Origin: a virus
DNA length: 26,484 bases
IMG/VR virus record: IMGVR_UViG_3300032285_001282
Coordinates: 1-26,484 of that record
Strand: one strand, 5' to 3'
A program made the position numbers and the translations under genes. Each line of letters starts with the position of its first letter. Position 1 is the first letter of the stretch. Below, one piece after another: positions 6,427 to 15,520 of this stretch. The notes under the pieces are model-generated. The model saw only the letters and a list, made by a program, of their open reading frames with translations, had not been told where the DNA came from and did not search any database.

Positions 6427-9321
6427 ATGTACTATCCATTATCACCTCCTGAGCCACCTGCTCCTCCTGCGCCACCAACGCCAGAGAATACGCCATGGGC
6501 GATTGCAGTTAACAATGCAGTAGCTCAGGGTGCTCTTACGCCACAAAATGTAGCCAATGCAGGCAATGCAGATACAACTCCTGTTGCACCTTTGTCTTCT
6601 GGATATACATCCTATACACCTCAACAGATTAAAGATTACTTTGCGTCTAATCCAACAGCCAATGTAGCTTTGGCTACGCAACAGTTCAATGCTGACCCTA
6701 CAGTGGTAGCACAAGCTCTAGGTGCACTTCCTAGCATGAGTGCTGTATTGTCTCAGAACGCACCTTCTGCACCACAAGCGCCTGCGCCCTATTCAAGCCC
6801 TACAGCGCCTGCAACAGCCAACGATACAAATCAAGCATTTAATCAAACATACAATGCTTTGCAATATGGAAATACTACTGTTAAGCCTGTTGATGTTGTT
6901 GATCAAGAAACAGGTTCTACAAGTCAAAAACTAACTTTAGTTGACTCAAAAGGAAACCCTTTACCACCTGATAATGTTGTATCTCTAGGTAATGGAGTGT
7001 ATGACTTGCAGATGGGTTCTGCAGGTGGAACTATCCATACTTATGTAAAAGTAGATCCAACGACTGGAAATGTAAAGCCCATAGAAAATTACAACCAACA
7101 AGTTAATTACACTGGTGGACAAAAGGGTGGTTTTGTTAATGAGACAGCTAGTGCTTTATCTCAAATACCTTTATTGAATCAAGCAGTGGCGATTGTTGCG
7201 CCTGAAGCATATCCCTACTTACAAGGCTTGAATGCCATAAACGCTGTTAATAATAAAAACTACACAGGCGCTGTTCTAAGCGCATTAAGTGGCGCAAGCA
7301 CACTGCCTGCAGGAACACTACCATTTGATCCCTCTACACTTAAAGATGCAACTAATGTAGCTAGTGCAGTTAACGCTATAGCAACTAAAAATCCACTAGC
7401 TTTGGCTAATGCTGTAATGCAGGCAACTGACACCAAGCTTCCTAGTGAAGTAGGTGCAGGTGCAAAACTTGTAAGCGCCATCATTTCTGCTAGTAAAAAT
7501 GATATGGCAGGTTTTATGAACTCCATGATGGGTTTTGCCAAGAGCCAAGACCCTAAGATTAGCTCTACAGCCAAACAAGTTATTAGTGAAGTAAGCAATG
7601 GAACTGACCCCAAAGTTGCATTGAATGACTTTGCTGATAGCGTTGGAATATCTCCAGATGTTATCAAAACAATGAGTTCTATAGACCCATCTGTTTTAAG
7701 CCAAGCAACCAATACCAATCAGCCAATCAATCTAACATCAACTGGAACATCTGACAGTCCTGCAGGCACCATATTTACACAAGCTGACGGTACTAAGGAT
7801 ATTGTTTTAGCAGGTGGACAAACTGTTAAATTATCTGACTATCAAGATGCTATTAACAGTGGAGGCAAATTCAGTATTGATGGCAACTTGCAATCAAGTT
7901 TATCGCCTACCGATCTTCAGGCAAAGATTGATTCTAAAGACCCGAATGTAAAGTATTTGGGTAAAAATGAAGATGGTGAAGATGAGTACACATATGATGA
8001 CCCTGTAACTAAGTTAAGAAGTAGCTATGTGAATGGCGAATATGTTGGTTCTATAAAGCTTGGTGATACTGGAGAGGTTCCAATAACTGGTGGAACGCCT
8101 GCAGTTCCATTGCAACCTACTGGAAAAACTACTGAACCACAAACAACTACAGACCCAAAAACAGGCATATCAACCACTGTAGAAGATATTGATGGAAGCA
8201 GAGTTACTAGCGTTATTGACCCAAATACTGGCATCAATAAGCAAACCACTGTCAATCCTGATGGGAGTCAGCAAGTTACAACTGTTGACAGTAAAAATGG
8301 AACAAAAGTTATTTCAACTTATGATTCAAATGGTAAGTTAACTGGTGAAACAGAAGAGCCTTTGGGTTCTACTGGCGACAATACAATTCCCTCTGTAACC
8401 ATAACTGGTAAAAAAATACCTGTTTCTCCTTATTTTGTAAATCCCTCAACAACACCAGTAACAACTCCACCAGTTATTCCACCAGTTGCGCCAGTTACCC
8501 CCCCTGCAGTTTTACCACCAGTGACTGTTGTAGGCCAAAAGCCTGTTGAGCCTCCAGTAACTCCTCCAGTTACCCCACCAGTGGCTCCTCCTGTTGTAAC
8601 GCCTCCAGTAGTCACGCCACCTGTTTCTACGCCTGTAAGTACGCCAGTGACTGTGCCTACTACGCCTAAAACACCTACAACAACGACTTCTGGTGGTGGA
8701 TTGCCTGCCAATATGCCTACCAACTTTGGTGGACATACCCCTAGCCCCATTGTTGAGTCTTTACTGAAGACTTACATGACTCAGCAAGCTTTTAAAGACC
8801 CATTGGCTAACCTAGCAAAGTTAGTCAAAGAAGAACAGCAAAGTGAGAATTCTATGATTGATCCAAGACTAGCTCAAATCTTACAAGAGAGAAGTGCTCC
8901 CAAGCAGTCCAGTTATTACAACTATGGTCAAGAGCCACAGTCTGTAGAGGATGTTTTAGCTCTAAGAGACAATGCAGGCCAATACTACAAGACTGGAGGC
9001 CATGTACAGCCCCTAGCCCATGCTTCTGGTGGTGCTTTGCCAGTGGTCAATAACAGGCACGACTTTAGGCATGGTGCCCATGTAGCAGGCGATGGAGATG
9101 GTACTTCTGACGACATTCCTGCTATGTTGGCTGATGGGGAGTTTGTGTTCCCTGCTGATGTGGTTTCAGCCCTAGGAAACGGTTCTACCAAGGCAGGAAC
9201 TGACAAATTGTATGAAATGATGCACGCCATCAGAGCCAGAGCTAGGAAAGCACACCCTAGCGATTTACCACCAGATGCACTAAAATCACCCTTAGATTAC
9301 CTGAAAGGTAGGAAAAAGTAA
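6427..9321 (+). CDS. large proline-rich virion structural protein
   Basis: 964 residues. The N-terminus is a proline run (YYPLSPPEPPAPPAPPTP), followed by an A/Q/N-rich region (to about 180), a helical A/S-rich stretch (about 240-440), a T/D/G-rich beta-repeat region (about 575-650: TTVEDIDGSRVTSVIDPNTG, QTTVNPDGSQQVTTVDS), and a (P-P-V-T)n region (about 676-752). The last 110 residues (GGHVQPLAHASGGALP; DDIPAMLADGEFVFPADVV at about 896-913; then a K/R-rich end) are a C-terminal module often seen in podovirus tail or internal virion proteins. No enzymatic motif is visible. It overlaps the next start by one base (TAATG). Role in tail, fibre attachment or ejection is inferred. Confidence 0.65.
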   Translation: MYYPLSPPEPPAPPAPPTPENTPWAIAVNNAVAQGALTPQNVANAGNADTTPVAPLSSGYTSYTPQQIKDYFASNPTANVALATQQFNADPTVVAQALGALPSMSAVLSQNAPSAPQAPAPYSSPTAPATANDTNQAFNQTYNALQYGNTTVKPVDVVDQETGSTSQKLTLVDSKGNPLPPDNVVSLGNGVYDLQMGSAGGTIHTYVKVDPTTGNVKPIENYNQQVNYTGGQKGGFVNETASALSQIPLLNQAVAIVAPEAYPYLQGLNAINAVNNKNYTGAVLSALSGASTLPAGTLPFDPSTLKDATNVASAVNAIATKNPLALANAVMQATDTKLPSEVGAGAKLVSAIISASKNDMAGFMNSMMGFAKSQDPKISSTAKQVISEVSNGTDPKVALNDFADSVGISPDVIKTMSSIDPSVLSQATNTNQPINLTSTGTSDSPAGTIFTQADGTKDIVLAGGQTVKLSDYQDAINSGGKFSIDGNLQSSLSPTDLQAKIDSKDPNVKYLGKNEDGEDEYTYDDPVTKLRSSYVNGEYVGSIKLGDTGEVPITGGTPAVPLQPTGKTTEPQTTTDPKTGISTTVEDIDGSRVTSVIDPNTGINKQTTVNPDGSQQVTTVDSKNGTKVISTYDSNGKLTGETEEPLGSTGDNTIPSVTITGKKIPVSPYFVNPSTTPVTTPPVIPPVAPVTPPAVLPPVTVVGQKPVEPPVTPPVTPPVAPPVVTPPVVTPPVSTPVSTPVTVPTTPKTPTTTTSGGGLPANMPTNFGGHTPSPIVESLLKTYMTQQAFKDPLANLAKLVKEEQQSENSMIDPRLAQILQERSAPKQSSYYNYGQEPQSVEDVLALRDNAGQYYKTGGHVQPLAHASGGALPVVNNRHDFRHGAHVAGDGDGTSDDIPAMLADGEFVFPADVVSALGNGSTKAGTDKLYEMMHAIRARARKAHPSDLPPDALKSPLDYLKGRKK
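8452..8680 (+). repeat. imperfect CCAGTNACNCCNCC-type repeat encoding a (P-P-V-T)n region
   Basis: A run of imperfect 9-15 base units such as CCTCCAGTAACTCCTCCAGTT and ACGCCTCCAGTAGTCACG encodes proline/valine/threonine repeats inside the large virion gene. It is protein-coding, not an array with spacers. Polyproline linkers of this kind are length-variable because of slippage or recombination. Confidence 0.75.
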
Positions 9322-10475
9322 TGGCAGACATATTCTCAGGTATTGCACCTCCTAATGTAAATACCACACAAACCAGTACAACTGTTGCACCTACAGCATA
9401 CAATAACTTTTTGTCTATGCTTGGTTCAGCAGGAACAAGTGCGCTGTCTCCTGATCAAACCCTACAAGGTAATATTGAAGCAGGCAAGCCCTATGTTGCT
9501 CCACTGACTCAATTACAGAGCGACATCTATGGATCACCATCAGGACAAGCCAACACTGAGAAGTTATTGACTGCAGGTATTGCTCCTTTCCAATCAGGCA
9601 TACAGACAGCGCAAACTGCCTCTACGCCTATTGGTTCTAGTCAGATCAATGCTTTTTTGAATCCTTATGTCTCAGATGTTAACAAAAACTTAGAGACAGC
9701 TACCCAACAGAACATTAACCAAACCATTTTGCCTGCTCTACAGTCTATTGGAGCGTCAACTGGTGGCACAGGTTCACAGAGGCTTTTAAATGCTACTGGG
9801 CAAGCTTTAGGTGGCATCCAACAGGGTCTATCAGCCCAAGAGTCTGCAAATCTTGCACAAGCCTATAAAGACTCAGTAACACAAGCATTACAACAACAAT
9901 CAAACTTAGGTCAAATAGCTAATGTACAAGGTCAACTAGGAACTGGTTTAGAAAACGCCACTGTTTCTGGACTTAACGCAGGGGCTAATCTTGGAGCACA
10001 AGGCCAAGCACAGACTCAGGCTCAGATCAATGCACCATTGTCTACAGCCACCAATGTAGCAGGCTTGCTTAAAGGATACACAATACCCACTGGTACAACT
10101 CAAACTTACTCTGGCCCTGCCTCTAGTTATGGAGCCTCTCCATTGGCTCAAATTGCAGGTTTGGGTTCTTTGTTTGCCTCTGGTACTGGTGGCACTAGCG
10201 CATTTGAAGGATTGAAAAAGGCTTTTGGTTTATCTGATACATCGTTAATTCCTTCAAGCTATGGTAGCCCAGTACAAGGCACAGGCTCTAATGGTGGGGC
10301 AGGTACAGGTCAAATTGTAGGGGCTGATGGAAAAATTTACGCTGACCCGACATATGGCACTGGAACTCCTAGCACAGGTATTCAATACAATGGTGGCATC
10401 CCTGCAGGGTACACCATGAATCCCGATCAATCTACTGCATCTAATGAAGCAGGCGAAACAATTAGTTTGTTCTAA
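9321..10475 (+). CDS. Q/A/G-rich internal or tail virion protein
   Basis: 384 residues with no Cys and few charges. A helical core (about residues 60-250) is dominated by Gln, Ala, Asn, Ser and Leu (for example NTEKLLTAGIAPFQSGIQTAQ, NPYVSDVNKNLETATQQNINQTILPALQSIGASTGGTGSQR). The tail is Gly/Ser/Thr-rich and disordered in appearance. The motif 'fLNPY...v......' followed by long Q-rich helices occurs in podovirus proteins next to ejection proteins. It lies between two large virion genes in one transcription unit and starts on the last base of the previous stop. Likely an internal or ejection-associated protein; no firm family. Confidence 0.6.
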   Translation: MADIFSGIAPPNVNTTQTSTTVAPTAYNNFLSMLGSAGTSALSPDQTLQGNIEAGKPYVAPLTQLQSDIYGSPSGQANTEKLLTAGIAPFQSGIQTAQTASTPIGSSQINAFLNPYVSDVNKNLETATQQNINQTILPALQSIGASTGGTGSQRLLNATGQALGGIQQGLSAQESANLAQAYKDSVTQALQQQSNLGQIANVQGQLGTGLENATVSGLNAGANLGAQGQAQTQAQINAPLSTATNVAGLLKGYTIPTGTTQTYSGPASSYGASPLAQIAGLGSLFASGTGGTSAFEGLKKAFGLSDTSLIPSSYGSPVQGTGSNGGAGTGQIVGADGKIYADPTYGTGTPSTGIQYNGGIPAGYTMNPDQSTASNEAGETISLF

Positions 10476-10484
10476 GGATTAAAT

Positions 10485-12020
10485 ATGGCATTACCTGCAT
10501 TAACTCCTAGTACTATCGGTGGCCCCTCTGGGCAAACTATTCCTCAAGAGCAAGAGCCTGTTGCTGAGGCTCCATTATCTGCACCAAAACCAACTGAGCC
10601 ATACAAAAACAAGTATGACCAAGTTTATGATGAAGCAGAACAATTATTAACTCAATCTCTTTCACAAAAGCAACCATTTAGCAATATGGGTTTAGCTTTA
10701 TCAAGAGGATTTTTTAAACCAACAAAAACTGGAAGTTTCTTTGAATCTTTGGGAAATGTAGCTGAAGAAGCGCAAAAATCACAAGAGCAAGAAGAAAAAG
10801 ACAGGGTCATGAACTTGCAAGCAAGAATGGCCTTGGCTCGGTCTGGTTCAGAGCGTCAGCGTGAAAAAGATGTTGAGGTTGCCATGAGCAATCTTTATCA
10901 ACAGACCCCTAAGGGTTATAGAATGAATCCTGATATGGCTATGAAGTTAGCTTCTATCACTAAGGATCCAAAGTTCTTACAGCAATTAGTCACTGAGCAA
11001 CAACAAGACAAATTGCGTGAAGTTGGCATGAATATGTTTACTCCACGCAAAGTTGCAGGTAAAGAGGGTGAGCCAGAGAAGACAGTTATGGAATTCAACC
11101 CCAACTCTATGTATGAGTTGATGAAGATTTCTAACGATCCACTGAAGGCGGCCTCCGATGTCGCCAAACTCATTCCTGATTTACGCAAGTCAGGTATGTT
11201 GTCTGGCCTCCAAGAGGAGGGAACTCCTTTTGATGCACTTGTCATGATGGCACCAACACCTGCTATTAAGCAACAAGCTGAGTACTTGGCTAAGAAGTAT
11301 GTAACTGGAGCTATTGATCCAGAAAAAGCTTTAACGATGGCTAATCAAATGATGACCATGGCTACTGCTCATATGGACAGAGAACAGACTTTGCAATTCC
11401 AAAGAGCCCAACAAGGTTTAATGGTAGGCATGAGGCAAGATTCTTTGCAATTACAGCGTGAAAAATTCTTAGAACAACAAAAAGAAAATGACAAAAAACT
11501 CACTCCAGAACAAAACAATATCCACAAAAATGTCATAGTTCCAATTATTAATCAAGGCTTGAAAGCAGGCGATGCATTATTGGCACTTGATCAAATAGAA
11601 AATGTAGCCAAAACTGCCCCAAGTGGTATTGTTAAGGGTGCTTTGGCTAACAGTGTTGGTAGGTTGTTTGGAACTGATGACAATACTGCATTGACAAATC
11701 TAAACACGCTATCTAAGTCATTGGTGACAATGATTCCAAGACTGCCCGGCTCTGCCTCTAACCTAGATGCTAAGAATCTTGAGGCATCTATTGGCGACTT
11801 GGCTGATCCTTATAAGACAAATGAACAGCGTATTGAGTTAATTAAGAGCATCAAAAAAGGTTTTGAAAACTTACAAACCAAATCTGATGAAATTCAAGAT
11901 TATTGGAAAGCAAACAAAGAAATTCCTAGATGGGCTAAAGAAAAACCTGCTGAGTCTCAAACAGTTCCTGAAGCACAATCTGGTGGTTTTAAAATTATTG
12001 GTGTTGAAAAGGCTAAATAA
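10485..12020 (+). CDS. internal virion/DNA-ejection-type helical protein
   Basis: 511 residues. A proline-rich start is followed by a mostly helical, Q/K/E/M-rich body. Residues about 85-150 (VAEEAQKSQEQEEKDRVMNLQARMALARSGSERQREKDVEVAM) and about 290-345 (HMDREQTLQFQRAQQ...LQLQREKFLEQQKENDKK) look like long coiled coils. The last 150 residues contain a conserved-looking helical part (LITMIPRLPGS-like: SLVTMIPRLPGSASNLDAKNLEASIGDLADP) known from podovirus ejection-complex proteins. It stops on the base where the next gene starts (TAATG). Composition, length and position suit a T7 gp15/gp16- or P22 gp16-like ejection component; exact equivalence cannot be set by eye. Confidence 0.6.
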   Translation: MALPALTPSTIGGPSGQTIPQEQEPVAEAPLSAPKPTEPYKNKYDQVYDEAEQLLTQSLSQKQPFSNMGLALSRGFFKPTKTGSFFESLGNVAEEAQKSQEQEEKDRVMNLQARMALARSGSERQREKDVEVAMSNLYQQTPKGYRMNPDMAMKLASITKDPKFLQQLVTEQQQDKLREVGMNMFTPRKVAGKEGEPEKTVMEFNPNSMYELMKISNDPLKAASDVAKLIPDLRKSGMLSGLQEEGTPFDALVMMAPTPAIKQQAEYLAKKYVTGAIDPEKALTMANQMMTMATAHMDREQTLQFQRAQQGLMVGMRQDSLQLQREKFLEQQKENDKKLTPEQNNIHKNVIVPIINQGLKAGDALLALDQIENVAKTAPSGIVKGALANSVGRLFGTDDNTALTNLNTLSKSLVTMIPRLPGSASNLDAKNLEASIGDLADPYKTNEQRIELIKSIKKGFENLQTKSDEIQDYWKANKEIPRWAKEKPAESQTVPEAQSGGFKIIGVEKAK

Positions 12021-13765
12021 TGGCTGATGCAATATATAAAGTACAAGCTCCTGATGGGTCTATCTTAACGATACAAGGCCCTGAGGGTGCTACGCCTGAG
12101 CAAATACAAAGTGTTGCTCGTGAACAGTACATGGCACAAAAAGCCCCTGCTGAAACAAGTGGAGGCGCAGTCACTGGTGTCTTCCCTCAGATGACTGGTC
12201 GTAGACAATTACAAGACACTGAGCGTTCTGCCAACATCCCACAAGCTCTAGTTGAATCTGTTGGTGCAGGTGTTCTGAAGATGCCTGCGTCTGTTGGTCA
12301 GTTCTTTGGTTCTGATGCTTTATCTAAGATTGCAAATGCTGTCCAAGCGCACGCAGGTGAAATTAGCTACCCTGCAGTTGCTGAATTGGGTGGACTTGGT
12401 GGCGAGATGCTAGGCACTGCTCTACCAGTAGCCAAGGGCATACAAATGGCAGGAAAAATACCTAATGCTCTGGGCAAGTCAGAACTGTTCAAGGGTGCTG
12501 TTGGAGCAGGTATCGCAGGAGCTTTAACTCCTACTGCACCTACTGAGAACTATGGCGACTTTGCAAGTCAAAAGGCCAAACAAGTGGGTTTATCTACTGC
12601 GATTGGCGCACCTATGGCTAAGGCATCTCAGATGCTATTAAACCCCAAAATATCACCTGATCTACAAAAGTTGATGGATTTGGGCATGGAGCGTTTTACG
12701 CCGGGTCAACTCGCATCAGGTTTGCCTTTTATAGGAACTGCTTTGCGTGAAGGCGAAAAGAAGGCTACTAGTGTTCCTTTGGTTGGAGACATCATAGGTA
12801 GTGGCCTTAGAACATCCTTTAAAGACTTTAACAAGGCTATGGCTAATAAAGCCCTAGAACCTCTTGGAATAACTGTACCCAAGGGCGTTAAAGAAGGGAA
12901 CGAGACTAATCAGTGGATCAACAAAGAGATCAATGATGCCTATGACAATGTAGTTAATAATTCTGTGTTCAGGCGTGATGTCATTGATCCAAGTGGTCAA
13001 AATGTTGCTCAAAGATTACTTGCAGAATCTCAAAAGTTAGCACCTTTTATTCCTAGCTATGCCAAAGACTTCAACAAAAATGTAATTGGTGACATCATAA
13101 AACCAATTGAAAATTCCAAAATAATGGGAGGAGACTCTTATAGAGCTTTGGAAAAAAGGCTTGGTGAATTGACTACAGAGGCTTATGCCAAAAGTTCTGA
13201 TTTAGGAAAAGCTTATGAAAAGATGCTTGAATCTTTGAGGCATGAGTTGGCTATACAGAACCCTGCTGTCTCCAAACACCTTTTGAATACCCATGAAGTA
13301 TTTAAAAATATGAAAGTGATTGAAGAAGCTTCAAGTCGTAGAGCAAATGATTTGGGTGTTTATACGCCTGAACAGTTTTCTAGTGCTGTAAAAGCCAAAG
13401 CAGGTAAACAACAAACTTCAATGGGTATGGGTAGGTTTGTAGATGAAGCACAGTCAGCCAAGAATGTCTTGGGTAGCACTGTTCCAGACTCAGGTACTGC
13501 AGGTCGCACTGCTGTCTCAAACCTTATCCTTGGAGGCGGTGCAGGAGCTATAGGAGGTTTACCTTTATTGGTTAAAGGTGCTATTGCAGGTGGTGCTTAT
13601 AGTCCTTTGGGAATGAAAGTTATGACCAACTTAGCTACAAAAAGACCTCAGATGATGCGTAGCGCACAGCCTGCAGTATCTGGTGGTTTATCTTCTCTAA
13701 CAGGTACCGTGGCATCAAATCCTGATGTAACAGATTTAGGGACAATCAATGTCCCTGCCAGATAA
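12020..13765 (+). CDS. internal virion protein with N-terminal GATPEQI module
   Basis: 581 residues. Residues 5-36 (YKVQAPDGSILTIQGPEGATPEQ, then IQSVAREQY) are a short module found at the N-terminus of many podovirus ejection or internal proteins. Two glycine/alanine-rich hydrophobic stretches (about residues 125-180 and 500-533, for example LILGGGAGAIGGLPLLVKGAI) could insert in membranes, as expected of a protein that helps build the DNA channel through the envelope. Between them is a helical charged region. It is the last gene before the strong terminator at 13799-13824, so it ends the late transcript. No lytic transglycosylase motif was recognised. Confidence 0.65.
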   Translation: MADAIYKVQAPDGSILTIQGPEGATPEQIQSVAREQYMAQKAPAETSGGAVTGVFPQMTGRRQLQDTERSANIPQALVESVGAGVLKMPASVGQFFGSDALSKIANAVQAHAGEISYPAVAELGGLGGEMLGTALPVAKGIQMAGKIPNALGKSELFKGAVGAGIAGALTPTAPTENYGDFASQKAKQVGLSTAIGAPMAKASQMLLNPKISPDLQKLMDLGMERFTPGQLASGLPFIGTALREGEKKATSVPLVGDIIGSGLRTSFKDFNKAMANKALEPLGITVPKGVKEGNETNQWINKEINDAYDNVVNNSVFRRDVIDPSGQNVAQRLLAESQKLAPFIPSYAKDFNKNVIGDIIKPIENSKIMGGDSYRALEKRLGELTTEAYAKSSDLGKAYEKMLESLRHELAIQNPAVSKHLLNTHEVFKNMKVIEEASSRRANDLGVYTPEQFSSAVKAKAGKQQTSMGMGRFVDEAQSAKNVLGSTVPDSGTAGRTAVSNLILGGGAGAIGGLPLLVKGAIAGGAYSPLGMKVMTNLATKRPQMMRSAQPAVSGGLSSLTGTVASNPDVTDLGTINVPAR

Positions 13766-13798
13766 TCCTTGTAGTTGCCACGATTGCAAAGGAGCTTC

Positions 13799-13824
13799 GG
13801 GGGGCTAATCACCCCCCTTTTTTT
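13799..13824 (+). terminator. intrinsic terminator of the late virion operon
   Basis: GGGGGG (13799-13804), loop CTAATCA, CCCCCC (13812-13817), then seven T (13818-13824). It lies 34 bases after the last virion stop codon. The T-run is present only on the + side; the same stem read on the - strand has no T-run and would end the leftward operon poorly, though the two operons converge here. Confidence 0.92.
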
Positions 13825-14035
13825 ATGCGTTCCCCATGGTGCAAGAGAGCAAGAAGGCAGTATTGAACTGAGTCTTTTCCATGTCTTCTACGCCTTGAGC
13901 GTAACCCATCTCGTAGACCAAGTCCATGATCTTGGCTTTATAGGCTTCCTCAGACTTACAACCACGGTCATAGGCATCTGCTAGGACTTTTATTTCATCC
14001 CAGTTCGCCTCTAACCCCTCAGGTGTAATCTTCAT
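13823..14035 (-). CDS. small hypothetical protein, last gene of the leftward operon
   Basis: About 70 residues from the start MKITPEGLEANWDEIKV. An in-frame start 12 residues upstream exists, but AAAAGG sits 10 bases before the ATG at 14035, and the longer form would run deep into the neighbouring gene. Helical and mostly acidic; no membrane helix. It overlaps the end of the upstream gene by 17 bases, and its stop abuts the terminator hairpin of the converging late operon. No family recognised. Confidence 0.6.
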   Translation of the reverse strand: MKITPEGLEANWDEIKVLADAYDRGCKSEEAYKAKIMDLVYEMGYAQGVEDMEKTQFNTAFLLSCTMGNA

Positions 14036-14255
14036 CAGTATCATACCTTTTAGCGTCCACAAGATCGTCAAACGAGTTGTATTCTGACCTGTCTCTAGGA
14101 TTATCGTTGAAACTTAACTTTTTAGCAAAGTCTCTGACAAACCTATACCTTTCAGCGCATTCCAGAGAATCCTTGACATGATCGAGTAGGACTGGGAGGT
14201 GCCACTCCTCCCAGTTTTTACCTACTAACTCCTCGATGAACTCTTGTGGAGTCAA
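14019..14255 (-). CDS. small hypothetical protein with TTG start
   Basis: 78 residues (TPQEFIEELVGKNWEEWHLPVLLDHVKDSLECAERYRF...). The only in-frame start compatible with the context is TTG at 14255, which overlaps the previous TGA (TTGA) and is preceded by AGAGGGG five to six bases upstream. Acidic, helical, with a D/E/Y-rich end. There are no catalytic motifs. It belongs to a chain of tightly overlapping small early genes. Confidence 0.65.
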   Translation of the reverse strand: MTPQEFIEELVGKNWEEWHLPVLLDHVKDSLECAERYRFVRDFAKKLSFNDNPRDRSEYNSFDDLVDAKRYDTDEDYT

Positions 14256-14482
14256 AGGTTGCCCCTCTTGTCCCTTAGAGCCTGAGCTACCTCAGCGTTC
14301 AGAGTTTTGACAAACTCGATGCAAAGCTCCCTCTCGACTCTGGCAATCTCAAATGATGCAAACAAGATGCACTTGTCAGCAAAATCCAACAACTCGTCAA
14401 AGTCATAGCCCTCTACATTGTCCATCTTGGATTGGAAGAACACTTGCTTGATGTCTTCCTCAGTTACATATTTATTCTGCAT
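14252..14482 (-). CDS. small hypothetical protein
   Basis: 76 residues (MQNKYVTEEDIKQVFF...). Acidic helical N-terminal half, then a helix rich in Ala/Glu/Arg. Its ATG lies inside the end of the upstream gene (11-base overlap), and AAGGTG lies upstream of it. No recognised domain. Position suggests an early host-takeover or regulatory protein, but that is inference from the neighbourhood only. Confidence 0.65.
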   Translation of the reverse strand: MQNKYVTEEDIKQVFFQSKMDNVEGYDFDELLDFADKCILFASFEIARVERELCIEFVKTLNAEVAQALRDKRGNL

Positions 14483-14756
14483 TTGTTTTCACCTTGTTTT
14501 TACTGCCCTTTGGTCTGCCTAATTTTTTAGGCGTGTGTTTTGCAATCATCTCTCTAAGCTCTGCTTGGAACTGATCTATTTCAATGTCTTGAATTTCTTT
14601 TTCTTCTTCTTTTTTCATTTCCTCAAGTATCTCATCTGCTTTTATGGCAGTTACAGTGTCAATGTACTCCAACAAGTCATCTGTTCTATCTTGAATGGCT
14701 TTTTTGATAAAAGGTATATCTGCCAAATTTATCTCTAAATTTACTGTGTATCTCAT
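14472..14756 (-). CDS. coiled-coil protein with C-terminal AT-hook-like motif
   Basis: 94 residues starting MRYTVNLEINLADIPF. A GTG four codons upstream is possible, but TGAGGA lies just before the ATG at 14756, so that start is preferred. A long charged helix (residues about 35-70, EEMKKEEEKEIQDIEIDQF) is followed by a basic end with LGRPKGSKNK. GRPKGSK resembles an AT-hook, which inserts in the minor groove of AT-rich DNA. This suggests a small DNA-binding or nucleoid-type protein; one AT-hook alone is weak evidence, and RPKGSKNK ends are common in phage proteins of unknown role. Confidence 0.65.
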   Translation of the reverse strand: MRYTVNLEINLADIPFIKKAIQDRTDDLLEYIDTVTAIKADEILEEMKKEEEKEIQDIEIDQFQAELREMIAKHTPKKLGRPKGSKNKVKTNAE

Positions 14757-14764
14757 TTTTATCC

Positions 14765-15520
14765 TCACTTGTGCTGATTTTTAAGTTGCCAATACTGCAA
14801 GAGCGCCATGAACATAGCCTCTCCCCTTTTTAAGTCTTCTTCTGACCATTCGACTATCTTGCAAAGCCCTTGCTCGATAACCGAGACAAAGACATTTGCA
14901 CATCTAGCTTTTGGTAACCCTAGCCCCAACCTGTAGGCTGATAACTGGAGTAACTGCTCGTCATAAGCATCCACTTTTGATGGATCAATGAACTCTTTTG
15001 TTTTGAAATCAATTACAATGCCATCACCATCTCTGGTGTGGAGGTCTACCTTTCCCCCAAATCCTGCCTCATGGCAGAAAGACTTTTCTGTAGACCACTC
15101 AGGATTGCCAAAATGGGCTTGTACAGCCTTATCTACACCCACTTGATAGTCCATGAAGTCTGCAAGCATAATCCCTTCATAAAAGCTCTCTAAGGCTCCA
15201 TGGATGGTCGTACCACGCTCTGAAGCCATCTTTGCTTGCTCTTTTGAATCTTTAACGATTCTCTCTATAAAGTCCTTCTCAGTCTCCTCACGACCCCTTG
15301 TAAGGGTCATGCAAGCCAACATCATTTGGTTGAGCTTCCACGCCTCTAGCGCAGGGCGTGAGGCACACGATAGAACTGTGGTCACCGAGGGTACTAGATT
15401 GAGTTTCCTAGCGTCCCTGAGGGTGGTAGCCCTAGGGGTGCCATTCTTTGCTAATACGGTATAGGCAGGGTTACCCTGTCTGTCATACCAATGGTTTGAT
15501 TCTGATGCTCTGACTATCAT
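14765..15520 (-). CDS. PD-(D/E)XK exonuclease (RecB/Cas4-like)
   Basis: 251 residues. The nuclease core is visible: a helix with E-R-G-T-T-I-H (residues 101-107), the metal-binding Asp in GFGGKVDL (D159), and the catalytic IDFKTK (D171, K173), followed by the Q/Y helix QLLQLSAYRLGL expected of the RecB-like family. The N-terminus carries S-V-T-T-V-L, as in related phage nucleases. It probably degrades one DNA strand from an end for phage recombination or repair. In the same operon are a winged-helix protein and an SSB-like protein, a typical recombination neighbourhood. No recombinase/annealase of the Bet or Erf kind was recognised nearby. Its stop overlaps the upstream region of the next gene. 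Confidence 0.85.
   Translation of the reverse strand: MIVRASESNHWYDRQGNPAYTVLAKNGTPRATTLRDARKLNLVPSVTTVLSCASRPALEAWKLNQMMLACMTLTRGREETEKDFIERIVKDSKEQAKMASERGTTIHGALESFYEGIMLADFMDYQVGVDKAVQAHFGNPEWSTEKSFCHEAGFGGKVDLHTRDGDGIVIDFKTKEFIDPSKVDAYDEQLLQLSAYRLGLGLPKARCANVFVSVIEQGLCKIVEWSEEDLKRGEAMFMALLQYWQLKNQHK

Noticed and set aside
7260-7718. 152-codon - strand frame
   Set aside because: Mirror of an Ala/Ser/Lys-rich + strand coding part; no start signal.
8430-8750. Long - strand frame rich in G, T and V opposite the proline repeat
   Set aside because: A shadow of the proline codons of the + strand gene; no RBS and no - strand transcription unit there.
13775-13984. 69-codon + strand frame just after the late genes
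   Set aside because: It reads through the terminator hairpin and lies opposite the supported leftward gene; the composition is not protein-like.
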